A DNA stretch of 39,292 nt from JBGPEQ01 sp035518775 (GCA_035518775.1 DATIXH010000194.1:1-39292); one strand, 5' to 3'. Positions 1 to 10,624 are shown, counted from the stretch's first letter. Made by a program: numbers and translations. The notes: generated by a model from the letters alone, not told the origin.

Positions 1-100
1 AACCGCCCCGTTAACTTCCTTTACATGGGCTCGTTGTTCAGATTCCGGAAAATGGGTCGCCCTTCCTCACCCATGCGTAGGGATCTGGCGCACCCACCTC

Positions 101-136
101 CCGCTGGGCATGGGGTCCTTCGCTCCAAATCGAGCG
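101..136. repeat. Intergenic repeat, GGCATGGGGTCC family, copy 1
   Basis: Shares the core CGCTGGGCATGGGGTCCTTC followed by GCTC and an AAATCGAG tail with copies from 228, from 359 and (inverted) 14202-14232. Four copies within 14 kb, all outside genes or touching a stop codon, indicate a dispersed intergenic repeat family. Confidence 0.7.
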
Positions 137-137
137 C

Positions 138-215
138 TGTAGGGGCGACCCCACGTGGTCGCCCTGGTGCCGGCGGCTCCGACCGAAGGGGCGACCACAT
201 GGGGTCGCCCCTACA
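138..215. repeat. BIME-like pair of inverted REP palindromes
   Basis: Two copies of one palindromic element face each other. Copy 1 pairs GGGCGACC (143-150) with GGTCGCCC (157-164). Copy 2 pairs AGGGGCGACC (187-196) with GGTCGCCCCT (203-212), a perfect 10-bp stem with a 6-nt loop. The reverse complement of copy 2 matches copy 1 nearly base for base, including the flanking TGTA, so they form an inverted pair about 20 nt apart. This is the layout of bacterial interspersed mosaic elements. Possible roles are mRNA 3'-end protection, gyrase or IHF binding, or mobilisation by a RAYT transposase encoded elsewhere. Confidence 0.8.
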
Positions 216-227
216 ACCGGCCATTTC

Positions 228-258
228 CCGCTTGGCATGGGGTCCATTGCTCAAATCG
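228..258. repeat. Intergenic repeat, GGCATGGGGTCC family, copy 2
   Basis: Same family as copy 1, with T for G in GCTTGGCATGGGGTCC and ATTGCTC in place of TTCGCTC. It retains the AAATCG tail. Confidence 0.65.
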
Positions 259-297
259 GAAGATCGCAAGGCCCCGCCCGCGCAGCGGACAGTTGTC

Positions 298-328
298 CTT
301 CTCTGCGCCTCTGTGCCTCTGCGGTGAA
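298..328. repeat. CTCTGYGCC iterated tract
   Basis: The tract reads CTCTGCGCC, then CTCTGTGCC, then CTCTGCGG followed by TGAACC: three imperfect 8-9-mer units. From memory, very similar tracts recur in intergenic DNA of unrelated environmental bacteria, but I cannot search for that here. No function is visible. Confidence 0.45.
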
Positions 329-358
329 CCTTACCGTCTTCCTGCCCACCCGCCTCGC

Positions 359-380
359 CGCTGGGCATGGGGTCCTTCGC

Positions 381-386
<6 letters not shown>
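359..386. repeat. Intergenic repeat, GGCATGGGGTCC family, copy 3
   Basis: Carries CGCTGGGCATGGGGTCCTTC and GCTCAATTC. It overlaps the last codons and stop of glpK (stop at 381-383, minus strand), so the repeat abuts or has shaped the extreme C-terminus of that gene. Confidence 0.65.
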
Positions 387-1883
<1,497 letters not shown>

Positions 1884-1900
1884 GATCCTCCCCCGTTTTC

Positions 1901-1912
1901 TTCGTTTCCGAA
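1901..1912. promoter_or_regulatory. Candidate GlpR operator O1 (TTCG-TTTC-CGAA)
   Basis: Perfect TTCG/CGAA inverted repeat with a 4-bp spacer in the glpK-glpR gap, 18 bp upstream of the glpK start. E. coli GlpR operators are known to have the same TTCG-N4-CGAA core. Assignment to this GlpR is inference. Confidence 0.5.
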
Positions 1913-1954
1913 TGATCCGCGCCCGGCTGCCGCGTTGTCAATCGACCGATTATG

Positions 1955-1966
1955 TTCTATTCCGAA
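1955..1966. promoter_or_regulatory. Candidate GlpR operator O2 (TTCT-ATTC-CGAA)
   Basis: One mismatch to TTCG-N4-CGAA. The preceding bases give TATGTTCTAT (1951-1960), which fits the E. coli GlpR half-site consensus WATKYTCGWW at nine of ten positions. It lies 17 bp upstream of the glpR start and probably serves autoregulation. Confidence 0.5.
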
Positions 1967-1982
1967 TGCCAGAGGTCGCCCG

Positions 1983-2804
1983 ATGGCCCAGAACTCCCGG
2001 CAGCAGCAGATCCTGGATCTCGTCCGCCAGCGCGGCTTCATGTCGATCGAGGCGCTGGCCGAGCATTTCTCGGTCACGCCGCAGACCATCCGCCGCGACA
2101 TCAACCAACTCTCCGACCGCGAGCTGCTGCAGCGCTACCACGGCGGCGCCGGCCTGCCCTCGAGCGTCGAAAACATCGCCTACCAGACCCGCCAGGTCCA
2201 AGAGCTCGAGGAGAAGCGCCGCATCGCCCACCTGGTCGCCCGCCACATTCCCAACGACGCCTCGCTCTTCATCAACATCGGCACCACCACCGAGGAGGTG
2301 GCCAAGGCGCTCCTCAGCCACCGCGGCCTGCGCGTCATCACCAACAATCTGCACGTCGCCAGCATCATGAGCCAGAACGCCAACTTCGAGGTCATCGTGG
2401 CCGGCGGCGTCGTGCGCAGCCGCGACCGCGGCATCGTCGGCGAGACCACCATCGATTTCCTCGGCCAGTTCAAGGCCGACTTCGGCATCATCGGCATCTC
2501 CGGCATCGACGCCGACGGCTCGCTGCTCGATTTCGATCACCGCGAAGTGCGCGCTTCGAAATGCATCATCGCCAACTCCAGCCAGGTCTTCCTCGTCAGC
2601 GACCACAGCAAGTTCGGCCGCAATCCCATGGTCCGCCTCGGCAATCTGCGCGACCTCGACGCCTTCTTCACCGACCGCAGGCCGCCGGCGGCCATCTGCG
2701 ACCTGCTGGAGGAAAGCGACGTGCGCCTGCACGTCGCCGACGCGGCCGCGCTGGCGGCGGTGCAGGAACCCGCCTCGATCGTGCCGGTGATCGGCCGTCG
2801 CTGA
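1983..2804 (+). CDS. glpR: DeoR-family glycerol 3-phosphate regulon repressor GlpR
   Basis: A 273-residue DeoR-family regulator. Residues about 1-55 form the winged helix-turn-helix (RQQQILDLVRQRG, then SVTPQTIRRDINQL, then the hallmark YHGGA). Residues about 75-235 are the DeoRC sensor domain, a sugar-isomerase-like fold expected to bind a phosphorylated ligand (FINIGTTTEEVA, ITNNLHVA, AGGVVRSRDRGIVG). ATG at 1983 places the HTH at the usual distance from the N-terminus. The frame is open far upstream of this, but that stretch lies antisense to glpK. The position between divergent glpK and glpD, and TTCG-N4-CGAA sites on both sides, support a glycerol 3-phosphate-responsive repressor of both arms. 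The ligand is inferred from the family. Confidence 0.93.
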   Translation: MAQNSRQQQILDLVRQRGFMSIEALAEHFSVTPQTIRRDINQLSDRELLQRYHGGAGLPSSVENIAYQTRQVQELEEKRRIAHLVARHIPNDASLFINIGTTTEEVAKALLSHRGLRVITNNLHVASIMSQNANFEVIVAGGVVRSRDRGIVGETTIDFLGQFKADFGIIGISGIDADGSLLDFDHREVRASKCIIANSSQVFLVSDHSKFGRNPMVRLGNLRDLDAFFTDRRPPAAICDLLEESDVRLHVADAAALAAVQEPASIVPVIGRR

Positions 2805-2807
2805 TTG

Positions 2808-2819
2808 TTCGTTTTCGCA
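2808..2819. promoter_or_regulatory. Candidate GlpR operator O3 (TTCG-TTTT-CGCA)
   Basis: One mismatch to the TTCG-N4-CGAA core, just after the glpR stop and within the 142-nt glpR-glpD gap that probably carries a glpD promoter. Confidence 0.4.
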
Positions 2820-2838
2820 CTGCAGCAAGCCCGAAAAA

Positions 2839-2850
2839 TTCGTTTGTGAA
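2839..2850. promoter_or_regulatory. Candidate GlpR operator O4 (TTCG-TTTG-TGAA)
   Basis: One mismatch to the core, in an AT-rich island (AAAAATTCGTTTGTGAAAAT) that stands out against its GC-rich surroundings. It lies 31 bp after O3. Two spaced sites suggest cooperative repression of the glpD-to-glpU transcript. Confidence 0.45.
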
Positions 2851-2964
2851 AATCCTGGTTCGGTTCTAGTCTGACCTCACGCGCATACGCGGCCGTCCGG
2901 GAACCGCGCCAACGCCGCCCTTTCGTGCGGCGAGCGGGCCCCGGGCGTGAGGGGAGGGCTAGCA

Positions 2965-4503
2965 TTGCCAGTCAGCGAGGCGGGCGACGAGATCGTCGAT
3001 CTCCTGATCGTCGGCGGCGGCATCAACGGTGCCGGCATCGCCCGCGACGCCGCCGGCCGCGGCCTCAAGGTCCTGCTGGTCGAGCAGGACGACCTCGCCA
3101 GCGCGACCTCCTCGGCCAGCACCAAGCTCATCCACGGCGGCCTGCGCTATCTCGAATACTACGAGTTCCGCCTGGTTCGTGAGGCCCTCATCGAGCGCGA
3201 GGTGCTGCTGCGCAACGCCCCGCACATCATCCGGCCGCTCACCTTCGTGCTGCCGCACGAGCACGCCCTGCGGCCGGCCTGGATGATCCGCATCGGCCTT
3301 TTCCTCTACGATCATCTCGGCGGCCGCGAGCGCCTGCCGGCATCGCGCGGCCTTGATCTGCGGCGAGATCCCGTCGGCAAGCCCCTGAAGCCGTTGCTCA
3401 CCAAAGGCTTCAGCTATGCCGACTGCTGGGTCGACGACGCGCGTCTGGTCGCGCTCAACGCCATGGACGCCCGCGAGCGCGGGGCCTGCATCCTCACCCG
3501 CACCCGCTGCACCGGGGCGAAGCGCACGGGCGGCCTGTGGGAGGCGACAATCGAGGACCTGTCGACCCGCGAGCGCTGGAACGTGCGCGCCCGCGGCCTC
3601 GTGAACGCCGCCGGCCCCTGGGTCGCCAGCTTCATCGACAGTGCCCTCGGCCTGAAGCGGCGGCAGGGCCTGCGCCTGATCAAAGGCAGCCATATCGTCG
3701 TGCGCCGCCTGTTCGAGGGACCGCAGGCCTACATCCTGCAGAATGCCGACCGCCGCATCGTCTTCGCGATTCCCTACGAGCGCGACTTCACGCTCATCGG
3801 CACCACCGACCTGCCCTATGACGGCGATCCCGCCAACGTGCGGATCTCGCCCGACGAGGTCGACTATCTCTGCCAGGTCATCAACAGCCACTTCGTGGCG
3901 CAGATCAAACCGTCGGACGTGGTCTGGACCTACGCCGGCGTGCGCCCGCTCTACGACGACGAGTCGGTCAATGCCTCTGCCGTGACCCGGGACTACGTCC
4001 TCGAGCTCGACGAGGCCAACGGCGGCGCCCCGCTCCTCTCGGTCTTCGGCGGCAAGATCACGACCTACCGCAAGCTCGCCGAGCACGCGCTGGAGAAGCT
4101 CAAACCGCATTTTCCCAAGAGCGGTGCGGCCTGGACGCATGCCGCACCGCTTCCCGGCGGCGACGTGCCTGGCGCGGATTTCGATGGGTTCCTCGCCGGG
4201 CTGCGTGCCCGCTGGCCGTGGCTGCCGGCCGACTTGGCGCAGCGCTATGCGCGCGCCTACGGCACGCGTGCCGACCGGCTGCTGGACGGCGCCAACGGCG
4301 TGAACGATCTCGGCCGGCATTTCGGCGACGATCTCTACAGCCGCGAGGTGGAGTATCTCATCGACAGGGAATGGGCGATGACCGCCGCCGACGTGCTCTG
4401 GCGGCGCTCCAAGCTCGGGCTGCATCTGGCGCCGGCGACCGTCGCCGCGCTCGAAGCCTGGTTCGGCAGTCTGCCGACCCGCGCGCAGGCGGGGGCGAGA
4501 TGA
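2965..4503 (+). CDS. glpD: Glycerol-3-phosphate dehydrogenase (FAD, quinone-linked) GlpD
   Basis: Oxidises glycerol 3-phosphate to dihydroxyacetone phosphate at the inner face of the membrane, passing electrons to quinone. The product begins with the Rossmann FAD motif DLLIVGGGINGAGIARDAAG. It continues with the GlpD-typical SSASTKLIHGGLRYLEYYEF and, near residue 365, SVFGGKITTYRKLAEHAL. The length of 512 fits the family. I choose TTG at 2965 as start because a strong Shine-Dalgarno (GAGGGGAGG, 2949-2957) lies 7 nt upstream. GTG at 2947 is in frame but would place that Shine-Dalgarno inside the coding sequence. It is followed by the glycerol transporter genes. Confidence 0.95.
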   Translation: MPVSEAGDEIVDLLIVGGGINGAGIARDAAGRGLKVLLVEQDDLASATSSASTKLIHGGLRYLEYYEFRLVREALIEREVLLRNAPHIIRPLTFVLPHEHALRPAWMIRIGLFLYDHLGGRERLPASRGLDLRRDPVGKPLKPLLTKGFSYADCWVDDARLVALNAMDARERGACILTRTRCTGAKRTGGLWEATIEDLSTRERWNVRARGLVNAAGPWVASFIDSALGLKRRQGLRLIKGSHIVVRRLFEGPQAYILQNADRRIVFAIPYERDFTLIGTTDLPYDGDPANVRISPDEVDYLCQVINSHFVAQIKPSDVVWTYAGVRPLYDDESVNASAVTRDYVLELDEANGGAPLLSVFGGKITTYRKLAEHALEKLKPHFPKSGAAWTHAAPLPGGDVPGADFDGFLAGLRARWPWLPADLAQRYARAYGTRADRLLDGANGVNDLGRHFGDDLYSREVEYLIDREWAMTAADVLWRRSKLGLHLAPATVAALEAWFGSLPTRAQAGAR

Positions 4504-4529
4504 CGCCGATCCCCAATCAATCCAATTCT

Positions 4530-4551
4530 CGCTCGACCGCGGCGTCGAGCG
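4530..4551 (+). promoter_or_regulatory. Intercistronic hairpin between glpD and glpV
   Basis: Perfect 8-bp stem CGCTCGAC/GTCGAGCG with a CGCGGC loop in the 128-nt gap. No T-run follows, so it is more likely an mRNA processing or stability element than a terminator. Confidence 0.45.
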
Positions 4552-4631
4552 TGAGGCGCGGCCTGGCCGGGCGTGCGTGCGCTCCGGTGGGCCTTGGGAT
4601 CAAGCCGCACGCAAAGAGGGAGGTCAAAGCG

Positions 4632-6374
4632 ATGTCGCTTAGGAAGATAGTTCCGGCGATGGCTGTGCTGTTGGCATTCGGGGCTGCTCCAGCCTTCGCG
4701 GACGAAGCTGCCGCGAAGAAGTGGATCAACGACGAATTCCAGCCTTCAACGCTCTCCAAGGAGGAGCAGTTGAAGGAGATGCAGTGGTTCATCAAGGCGG
4801 CCAAGCCGTTCAAGGGAATGGAGATCAACGTGCTGTCGGAAGACATCCCGACGCACGAATACGAATCCGCCACGCTGGCGAAGGCTTTCTTCGAGATCAC
4901 CGGCATCAAGGTGAACCACCAATATCTCGGCGAAGGCGAGGTCGTGCAGGCGGTCCAGACCCAGATGCAGACCAACCGCAACCTGTATGACGGTTACATC
5001 AACGACTCCGATCTGATCGGCACGCACTCGCGCCTGCAAAGCGCGGTGAACCTGACCGATTGGATGGCCGGCGAGGGCAAGGACGTCACCGATCCGATGC
5101 TGGACGTCGACGACTTCATGGGCAAGTCGTTCACGACCGGCCCGGACGGCAAGCTCTGGCAGCTGCCCGACCAGCAGTTCGCCAACCTCTACTGGTTCCG
5201 CAAGGATTGGTTCGACAAGCCGGAGATCAAGGACGCCTTCAAGAAGAAGTACGGCTATGACCTCGGCGTGCCCGTGAACTGGTCGGCCTACGAGGATATC
5301 GCCGACTTCTTCACCAACGACGTGAAGGAAGTTGACGGCGTCCGCGTCTACGGCCACATGGACTACGGCAAGCGTGCTCCCGACCTCGGCTGGCGCATGA
5401 CCGATGCGTGGCTGTCGATGGCCGGCGAGGCCGATGTCGGCATTCCCAACGGCCGCCCCGTCGACGAGTGGGGCATCCGGATGGAGAAGGGCTCCTGCAA
5501 CCCGGTGGGCGCCTCGGTATCGCGCGGCGGCGGCGCCAACAGCCCCGCAGCCGTCTATGCCGTCGCCAAATGGGACGAATGGCTCCGCAAATACGCGCCT
5601 CCGGGTGCGGCCGACCTCGACTTCTATCAGTCGCTGCCGGCCCTCGCCCAAGGCAACGTGGCCCAGCAGATCTTCTGGTACTCCGCGTTCACGGCGACCA
5701 TGGTCGCGCCGAAGGACAAGGGCAACAACACCGTCGACGACAAGGGCATGCCGCTCTGGCGGATGGCTCCGTCGCCGCACGGCCCGTACTGGAAGGAAGG
5801 CTCGCAGCGCGGCTATCAGGACGCCGGCTCCTGGACGCTGTTCAACTCGACCCCGGTCGACCGGCGCAAGGCGGCCTGGCTCTACGCCCAGTTCGTCGTC
5901 TCCAAGACCGTCGACGTGCGGAAGAGCCATGTCGGACTGACGTTCATCCGCGACAGCACCGTGCGCCACAAGTCGTTCACGGAGCGCGCGCCGAAGCTCG
6001 GCGGTCTGATCGAGTTCTACCGCTCGCCCGACCGCGTCGCGTGGACGCCGACCGGCATCAACGTGCCCGACTATCCGAAGCTCGCCCAGCTCTTCTGGGA
6101 AAACATCGGCGACGTCAACTCCGGCACGTTCACGCCGCAGCAGGCGCTCGACCGCCTCGCCGATCAGATGGACCAAGTCATGGCCCGCATGCAGGCGGTG
6201 GACGAGAAGAGCCAAGTCTACCATGGCTGCGGACCGCGGCTGAATCCGGTGAGCGATCCCTCGAAGTGGCTCAGCACCGACCATGCCCCGTGGGCTAAGC
6301 TTGACAACGAGAAGCCGCAGGGCGAGACGATCGCGTATGATGAGCTGATCAAGCGCTGGACGGAGCATCAATAG
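4632..6374 (+). CDS. glpV: Glycerol ABC transporter periplasmic substrate-binding protein GlpV
   Basis: Periplasmic receptor of the glycerol importer. A 580-residue precursor with a clear Sec signal peptide: basic MSLRKI, hydrophobic core to about residue 20, cleavage after AFA near residue 24. The mature protein is an extracellular solute-binding protein of the family-1 type, but longer than the 400-430 residues usual for sugar receptors, as is typical of the rhizobial GlpV group. ATG at 4632 is preceded by AGAGGGAGG at about 9 nt; the frame is open upstream but that would bury the signal peptide. Its place between glpD and the ATPase genes identifies the ligand as glycerol. Here it leads the transporter genes, and a strong hairpin follows its stop. 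Confidence 0.92.
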   Translation: MSLRKIVPAMAVLLAFGAAPAFADEAAAKKWINDEFQPSTLSKEEQLKEMQWFIKAAKPFKGMEINVLSEDIPTHEYESATLAKAFFEITGIKVNHQYLGEGEVVQAVQTQMQTNRNLYDGYINDSDLIGTHSRLQSAVNLTDWMAGEGKDVTDPMLDVDDFMGKSFTTGPDGKLWQLPDQQFANLYWFRKDWFDKPEIKDAFKKKYGYDLGVPVNWSAYEDIADFFTNDVKEVDGVRVYGHMDYGKRAPDLGWRMTDAWLSMAGEADVGIPNGRPVDEWGIRMEKGSCNPVGASVSRGGGANSPAAVYAVAKWDEWLRKYAPPGAADLDFYQSLPALAQGNVAQQIFWYSAFTATMVAPKDKGNNTVDDKGMPLWRMAPSPHGPYWKEGSQRGYQDAGSWTLFNSTPVDRRKAAWLYAQFVVSKTVDVRKSHVGLTFIRDSTVRHKSFTERAPKLGGLIEFYRSPDRVAWTPTGINVPDYPKLAQLFWENIGDVNSGTFTPQQALDRLADQMDQVMARMQAVDEKSQVYHGCGPRLNPVSDPSKWLSTDHAPWAKLDNEKPQGETIAYDELIKRWTEHQ

Positions 6375-6395
6375 CTCTCGCCCATCGCACCAAGG

Positions 6396-6428
6396 CTTCC
6401 GGGGCGCGCCCCAAGCGCGCCCCGGAAG
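6396..6428 (+). promoter_or_regulatory. Perfect 14-bp hairpin after glpV
   Basis: CTTCCGGGGCGCGC (6396-6409) pairs perfectly with GCGCGCCCCGGAAG (6415-6428) across a 5-nt loop, 22 nt after the glpV stop. The bases after it (AGATTTGCAGG) are not a U-tract. In other binding-protein-dependent transport operons, such hairpins after the receptor gene protect its mRNA or attenuate read-through, so that receptor outnumbers membrane complex. That role is inferred here. Confidence 0.65.
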
Positions 6429-6478
6429 AGATTTGCAGGAAGGATGAACCGGGCAGTCAGAGACTGGGCGCGCGGCTG

Positions 6479-7551
6479 ATGTCACTGGAACTGAAGAACA
6501 TCACCAAACGAGTCGGCGCGGAGGTGACGATCTACGACACCAGCCTGGTGCTGGAGGAAGGATCGTTCAACACGCTGCTCGGGCCGACGCTCGCCGGCAA
6601 GACCACGCTCATGCAGCTCATGGCCGGGCTCGACCGCCCGACCGCGGGCGACATCTGGTTCCGCGGCACGAACGTCACCGGCGTTCCCGTGCAGAAGCGG
6701 AACGTGTCGATGGTCTACCAGCAATTCATCAACTATCCGAATCTCACGGTATTCGAGAACATCGCGTCGCCACTCCGCGTCGCGGGCCTGGCCGCCGCCG
6801 AGATCGATCGTCGCGTCAAGCAGGCGGCGGAGTTGCTGCGGCTCACACCGATGCTGCAGCGGCGACCGAACGAGCTCTCGGGCGGGCAACAGCAGCGCAC
6901 GGCGATCGCGCGGGCCATCGTCAAGGATTCCGATCTCATTCTCCTCGATGAGCCGCTCGCTAACCTGGACTACAAGCTCCGCGAGGAACTCCGCGACGAG
7001 CTGCCGAGGTTTTTCGCCGGCCGGAATTGCATCGTCGTCTATGCGACGACCGAGCCTACCGAAGCGCTGCTGTTCAGCGGCAATACCGCGACTCTCAGCG
7101 CCGGCCGCGTGACTCAGTTCGGACCGACGGCGGAAATCTACCGGCGGCCGGCAGACCTCGTGAGCGCGCGGGTCTTCTCGGATCCGCCGATCAACACCGC
7201 GACGGTTACCAAGCGCGGCCGAGAGGTCTTGGTCGGAGAGACGATTCGGCTGCCGGTCGGCGCCGCCGCCGCGGCGATTCCCGACGGCAAGTATACGATC
7301 GGCATCCGGCCCCATCACATTCGCCCGCAGGCGCGAAACGGCAGCATCGCCGCGATCGAGGGCACCGTTCTCCTTGCAGAGCTGAGCGGTTCGGAAAGCG
7401 CCCTCCACGTCGACCTCGACGGGCAGACCTGGGTATCCCAGTCGCACGGCATCCATCCATTCAAGGTCGGATCTCGCGCCAAGCTCTACGTCGACATGGA
7501 CCACGCCTTCTTCTTCGACCTGGAAGGCCGCCTCGTGTTGGGGAGCGGCTG

Positions 7552-7552
<1 letters not shown>
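6479..7552 (+). CDS. glpS: Glycerol ABC transporter ATPase GlpS
   Basis: One of two unlike ATPase subunits of the glycerol importer. 357 residues: nucleotide-binding domain to about 230, then a regulatory OB/TOBE-like C-terminal domain as in MalK/UgpC. Visible motifs are Walker A GPTLAGKT (35-42), intact signature LSGGQQQR (133-140), and Walker B with catalytic Glu, ILLDEP (D157, E158). The switch-histidine position reads YATTEPTEA, giving Thr191 where YVTHDQTEA has His. So its own ATP site lacks the H-loop histidine while its signature motif is intact; see GlpT. The start overlaps the stop of an 11-codon frame (6444-6479), and the Shine-Dalgarno directly before ATG is weak. Its stop overlaps the glpT start (TGATG). 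Confidence 0.92.
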
Positions 7553-8622
<1,070 letters not shown>

Positions 8623-8632
8623 GGCTGCAGCA

Positions 8633-9496
8633 ATGAGCAAGACCGTCAATCACAAAGCCTGGTTCTTCGTGCTCCCGGTGGTGCTCCTGGTGGCGTTCAG
8701 CGCCATTATTCCACTGATGACCGTGGTCAACTATTCGGTGCAGGAGTCCTTCGGCGAGAACCAGTTCTTCTGGGCGGGTGTCGAGTGGTTCGAGAAAGTG
8801 CTGCATGACGACCGCTTCCACGCCTCGCTCTTGCGCCAGATCCTCTTCACCGCGCTCATCCTCGCGATCGAAGTGCCGCTCGGGCTCGTCATCGCGCTGG
8901 CGATGCCGCGCAGGGGTCCCTGGGTCTCGGTCTGCCTCGTGCTGATGGCCCTTCCGCTGCTGATTCCCTGGAACGTCGTCGGCGCGATGTGGAACATCAT
9001 GGCGCTGCCCGACATCGGCCTGCTCGGCCGCGGCCTGAATGTGCTCGGCTGGGAATACAACTACACCCGCCAGCCCTTCGCCGCCTGGTTCACCATCATC
9101 CTCATGGACGTCTGGCATTGGACATCGCTCGTCGTCCTTCTCTGCTATGCCGGCCTGGTATCGATTCCTGATGCCTATTACCAGGCGGCCAAGATCGACG
9201 GCGCGCGGGCATGGGCGGTCTTCCGCTACATCCAGCTGCCGAAGCTGAAATACGTGCTGACTATCGCCATCCTCCTCCGCTTCATGGATTCCTTCATGAT
9301 CTATACGGAGGTCGTCGTGGTCACCGGCGGCGGCCCTGGCAACTCAACGACGTTCCTGTCCATCGATCTCGTGAAGACGGCGCTCGGCCAGTTCGATCTC
9401 GGGCCGGCGGCGGCAATGTCGCTGATCTACTTCCTCATCATCCTGCTGCTGAGCTGGCTGTTCTACACGCTGATGATGCGCAACGAGGCGAGATGA
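8633..9496 (+). CDS. glpP: Glycerol ABC transporter permease GlpP
   Basis: Inner-membrane channel subunit, 287 residues with about six hydrophobic spans. The first runs from about residue 10 (FFVLPVVLLVAFSAIIPLM). The MalF/MalG-type EAA coupling loop is present: YYQAAKIDGARAWAVFRYIQ followed by LP, where it docks onto the ATPase. The start lies 10 nt after the glpT stop. The 3' end overlaps glpQ by four bases (ATGA), implying translational coupling and equal amounts of the two permeases. Confidence 0.93.
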   Translation: MSKTVNHKAWFFVLPVVLLVAFSAIIPLMTVVNYSVQESFGENQFFWAGVEWFEKVLHDDRFHASLLRQILFTALILAIEVPLGLVIALAMPRRGPWVSVCLVLMALPLLIPWNVVGAMWNIMALPDIGLLGRGLNVLGWEYNYTRQPFAAWFTIILMDVWHWTSLVVLLCYAGLVSIPDAYYQAAKIDGARAWAVFRYIQLPKLKYVLTIAILLRFMDSFMIYTEVVVVTGGGPGNSTTFLSIDLVKTALGQFDLGPAAAMSLIYFLIILLLSWLFYTLMMRNEAR

Positions 9497-10293
9497 TGCG
9501 CAAGCGCTTCCTGATCCCGGCGGTCTACGCCATTTTTCTCCTGCTGCCGATCTATTGGCTCCTGAACATGTCGTTCAAGACGACCAATGAGATCCTCGGC
9601 GGCCTCACCCTGTGGCCGCACAGCTTCACGCTCGACAACTACAGGATCATCTTCACCGATCCGACCTGGTACGACGGCTATATCGCGTCGATCGAGTACG
9701 TCGTGATCAACACGGTACTGTCGGTGGCGGTGGCGCTGCCCGCCGCCTATGCCTTCTCCCGCTACCGCTTCCTTGGCGACAAGCATCTCTTCTTCTGGCT
9801 GCTCACGAACCGGATGGCGCCGCCGGCGGTCTTCGCCTTGCCCTTCTACCAGCTCTACTCGGCCGTCGGCCTGTTCGATACGCCCTGGGCGGTGGCCCTC
9901 GCCCACACGCTCTTCAACGTCCCGCTCGCGGTCTGGATCCTCGAAGGCTTCATGTCGGGCGTCCCGAAGGAGCTGGACGAGACCGCCTATGTGGACGGCT
10001 ACTCCTTCCCGCGCTTCTTCTTCCGCATCTTCATGCCGACTATCGCCGCAGGAATCGGGGTCGCGTGCTTCTTCTGCTTCATGTTCTCGTGGGTCGAGCT
10101 GCTCCTGGCGAAGACGCTGACCGCGGTCGCCGCGAAGCCGATCGCTGCGCTGATGACCAAGACTGCCAGTACCTCCGGCTACCAGCTCGGCCTGCTGGCC
10201 GCCGCCGGGTCGCTTACGCTGATCCCTGGCGCGGTCGTTATCTATTTCGTCCGCAACTACATCGCGAAGGGGTTCGCGCTCGGGCGCGTCTGA
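9493..10293 (+). CDS. glpQ: Glycerol ABC transporter permease GlpQ
   Basis: Second inner-membrane subunit, 266 residues, MalG-like with about six spans. The EAA loop reads LDETAYVDGYSFPRFFFRIF then MP. ATG at 9493 overlaps the glpP stop (ATGA). The frame is open upstream but that part is antisense-like and lacks membrane character, and MMRKRFLIPAVYAIFLLLPI is a proper first membrane helix. It shares its name with E. coli glycerophosphodiesterase GlpQ only by nomenclature. Confidence 0.92.
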   Translation: MMRKRFLIPAVYAIFLLLPIYWLLNMSFKTTNEILGGLTLWPHSFTLDNYRIIFTDPTWYDGYIASIEYVVINTVLSVAVALPAAYAFSRYRFLGDKHLFFWLLTNRMAPPAVFALPFYQLYSAVGLFDTPWAVALAHTLFNVPLAVWILEGFMSGVPKELDETAYVDGYSFPRFFFRIFMPTIAAGIGVACFFCFMFSWVELLLAKTLTAVAAKPIAALMTKTASTSGYQLGLLAAAGSLTLIPGAVVIYFVRNYIAKGFALGRV

Positions 10294-10303
10294 GGAGGCG
10301 GGC

Positions 10304-10597
10304 ATGGAAGACACGTCGCTCTTCGACTGGATGGCCTGGACTTGGCCGACGGCGGCCTTCTTCGTCTTCATCTTCCTGTGCTTGGTGGGCATGTCCGTGT
10401 GGGAGTATTTCGCGCCGGGTGGTGCCCCGCGCCGCGGCGTTCTGGGCCTGGATACGACCCGCGGCGACCGTCTCTTCATCTCGCTGCTGGGCAGCGCCTT
10501 CATCTTCCTGGCTTGGCTCGGCTTCATGGGAACGCCGCTGTGGGGAGGCCTCGTCGTCGCGCTCCTCTATGCCTTGGCGGTCTTCCGCTGGGTCTGA
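10304..10597 (+). CDS. glpU: Small membrane protein GlpU (DUF2160)
   Basis: A 97-residue protein with three hydrophobic stretches (about 17-33, 60-77, 79-95) separated by a polar loop with PGGAPRRGVLGLDTTRGDR. It matches the DUF2160 family found as the last small gene of rhizobial glycerol ABC operons. A strong Shine-Dalgarno GAGGAGG precedes ATG, 10 nt after glpQ. The biochemical role is unknown. Constant linkage with GlpSTPQV suggests an accessory or assembly subunit of the importer. It is the last gene before a clear terminator. Confidence 0.9.
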   Translation: MEDTSLFDWMAWTWPTAAFFVFIFLCLVGMSVWEYFAPGGAPRRGVLGLDTTRGDRLFISLLGSAFIFLAWLGFMGTPLWGGLVVALLYALAVFRWV

Positions 10598-10624
10598 CCT
10601 TCCGAATTCCCTGAGCCTGTGATC

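Larger units (their letters stand above)
1..380. other. Repeat-rich intergenic region downstream of glpK
   Basis: I see no convincing gene here. The short open frames on both strands run through repeated DNA and resemble no protein family I know. The stretch holds two facing REP-like palindromes (141-165 and 187-212), three copies of a repeat with core GGCATGGGGTCC (from 101, 228 and 359), and a C/T/G-rich tract with iterated CTCTGYGCC units (298-328). The last repeat copy runs into the glpK stop codon, so the region is also the 3' end of the glpK transcript. Confidence 0.7.

Noticed and set aside
2947..2964. GTG at 2947 as glpD start
   Set aside because: It would place the strong Shine-Dalgarno GAGGGGAGG inside the coding sequence; TTG at 2965 lies 7 nt after that site.
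2959..4425. Long minus-strand frame opposite glpD (similar ones lie opposite glpV, kamA and the ATP-grasp genes)
   Set aside because: Shadow frames caused by high GC in third codon positions; none shows a family motif or a supporting ribosome site.
6444..6479. 11-codon frame overlapping the glpS start
   Set aside because: Its ribosome site touches the ATG, too close for efficient initiation; kept only as a remark under glpS.
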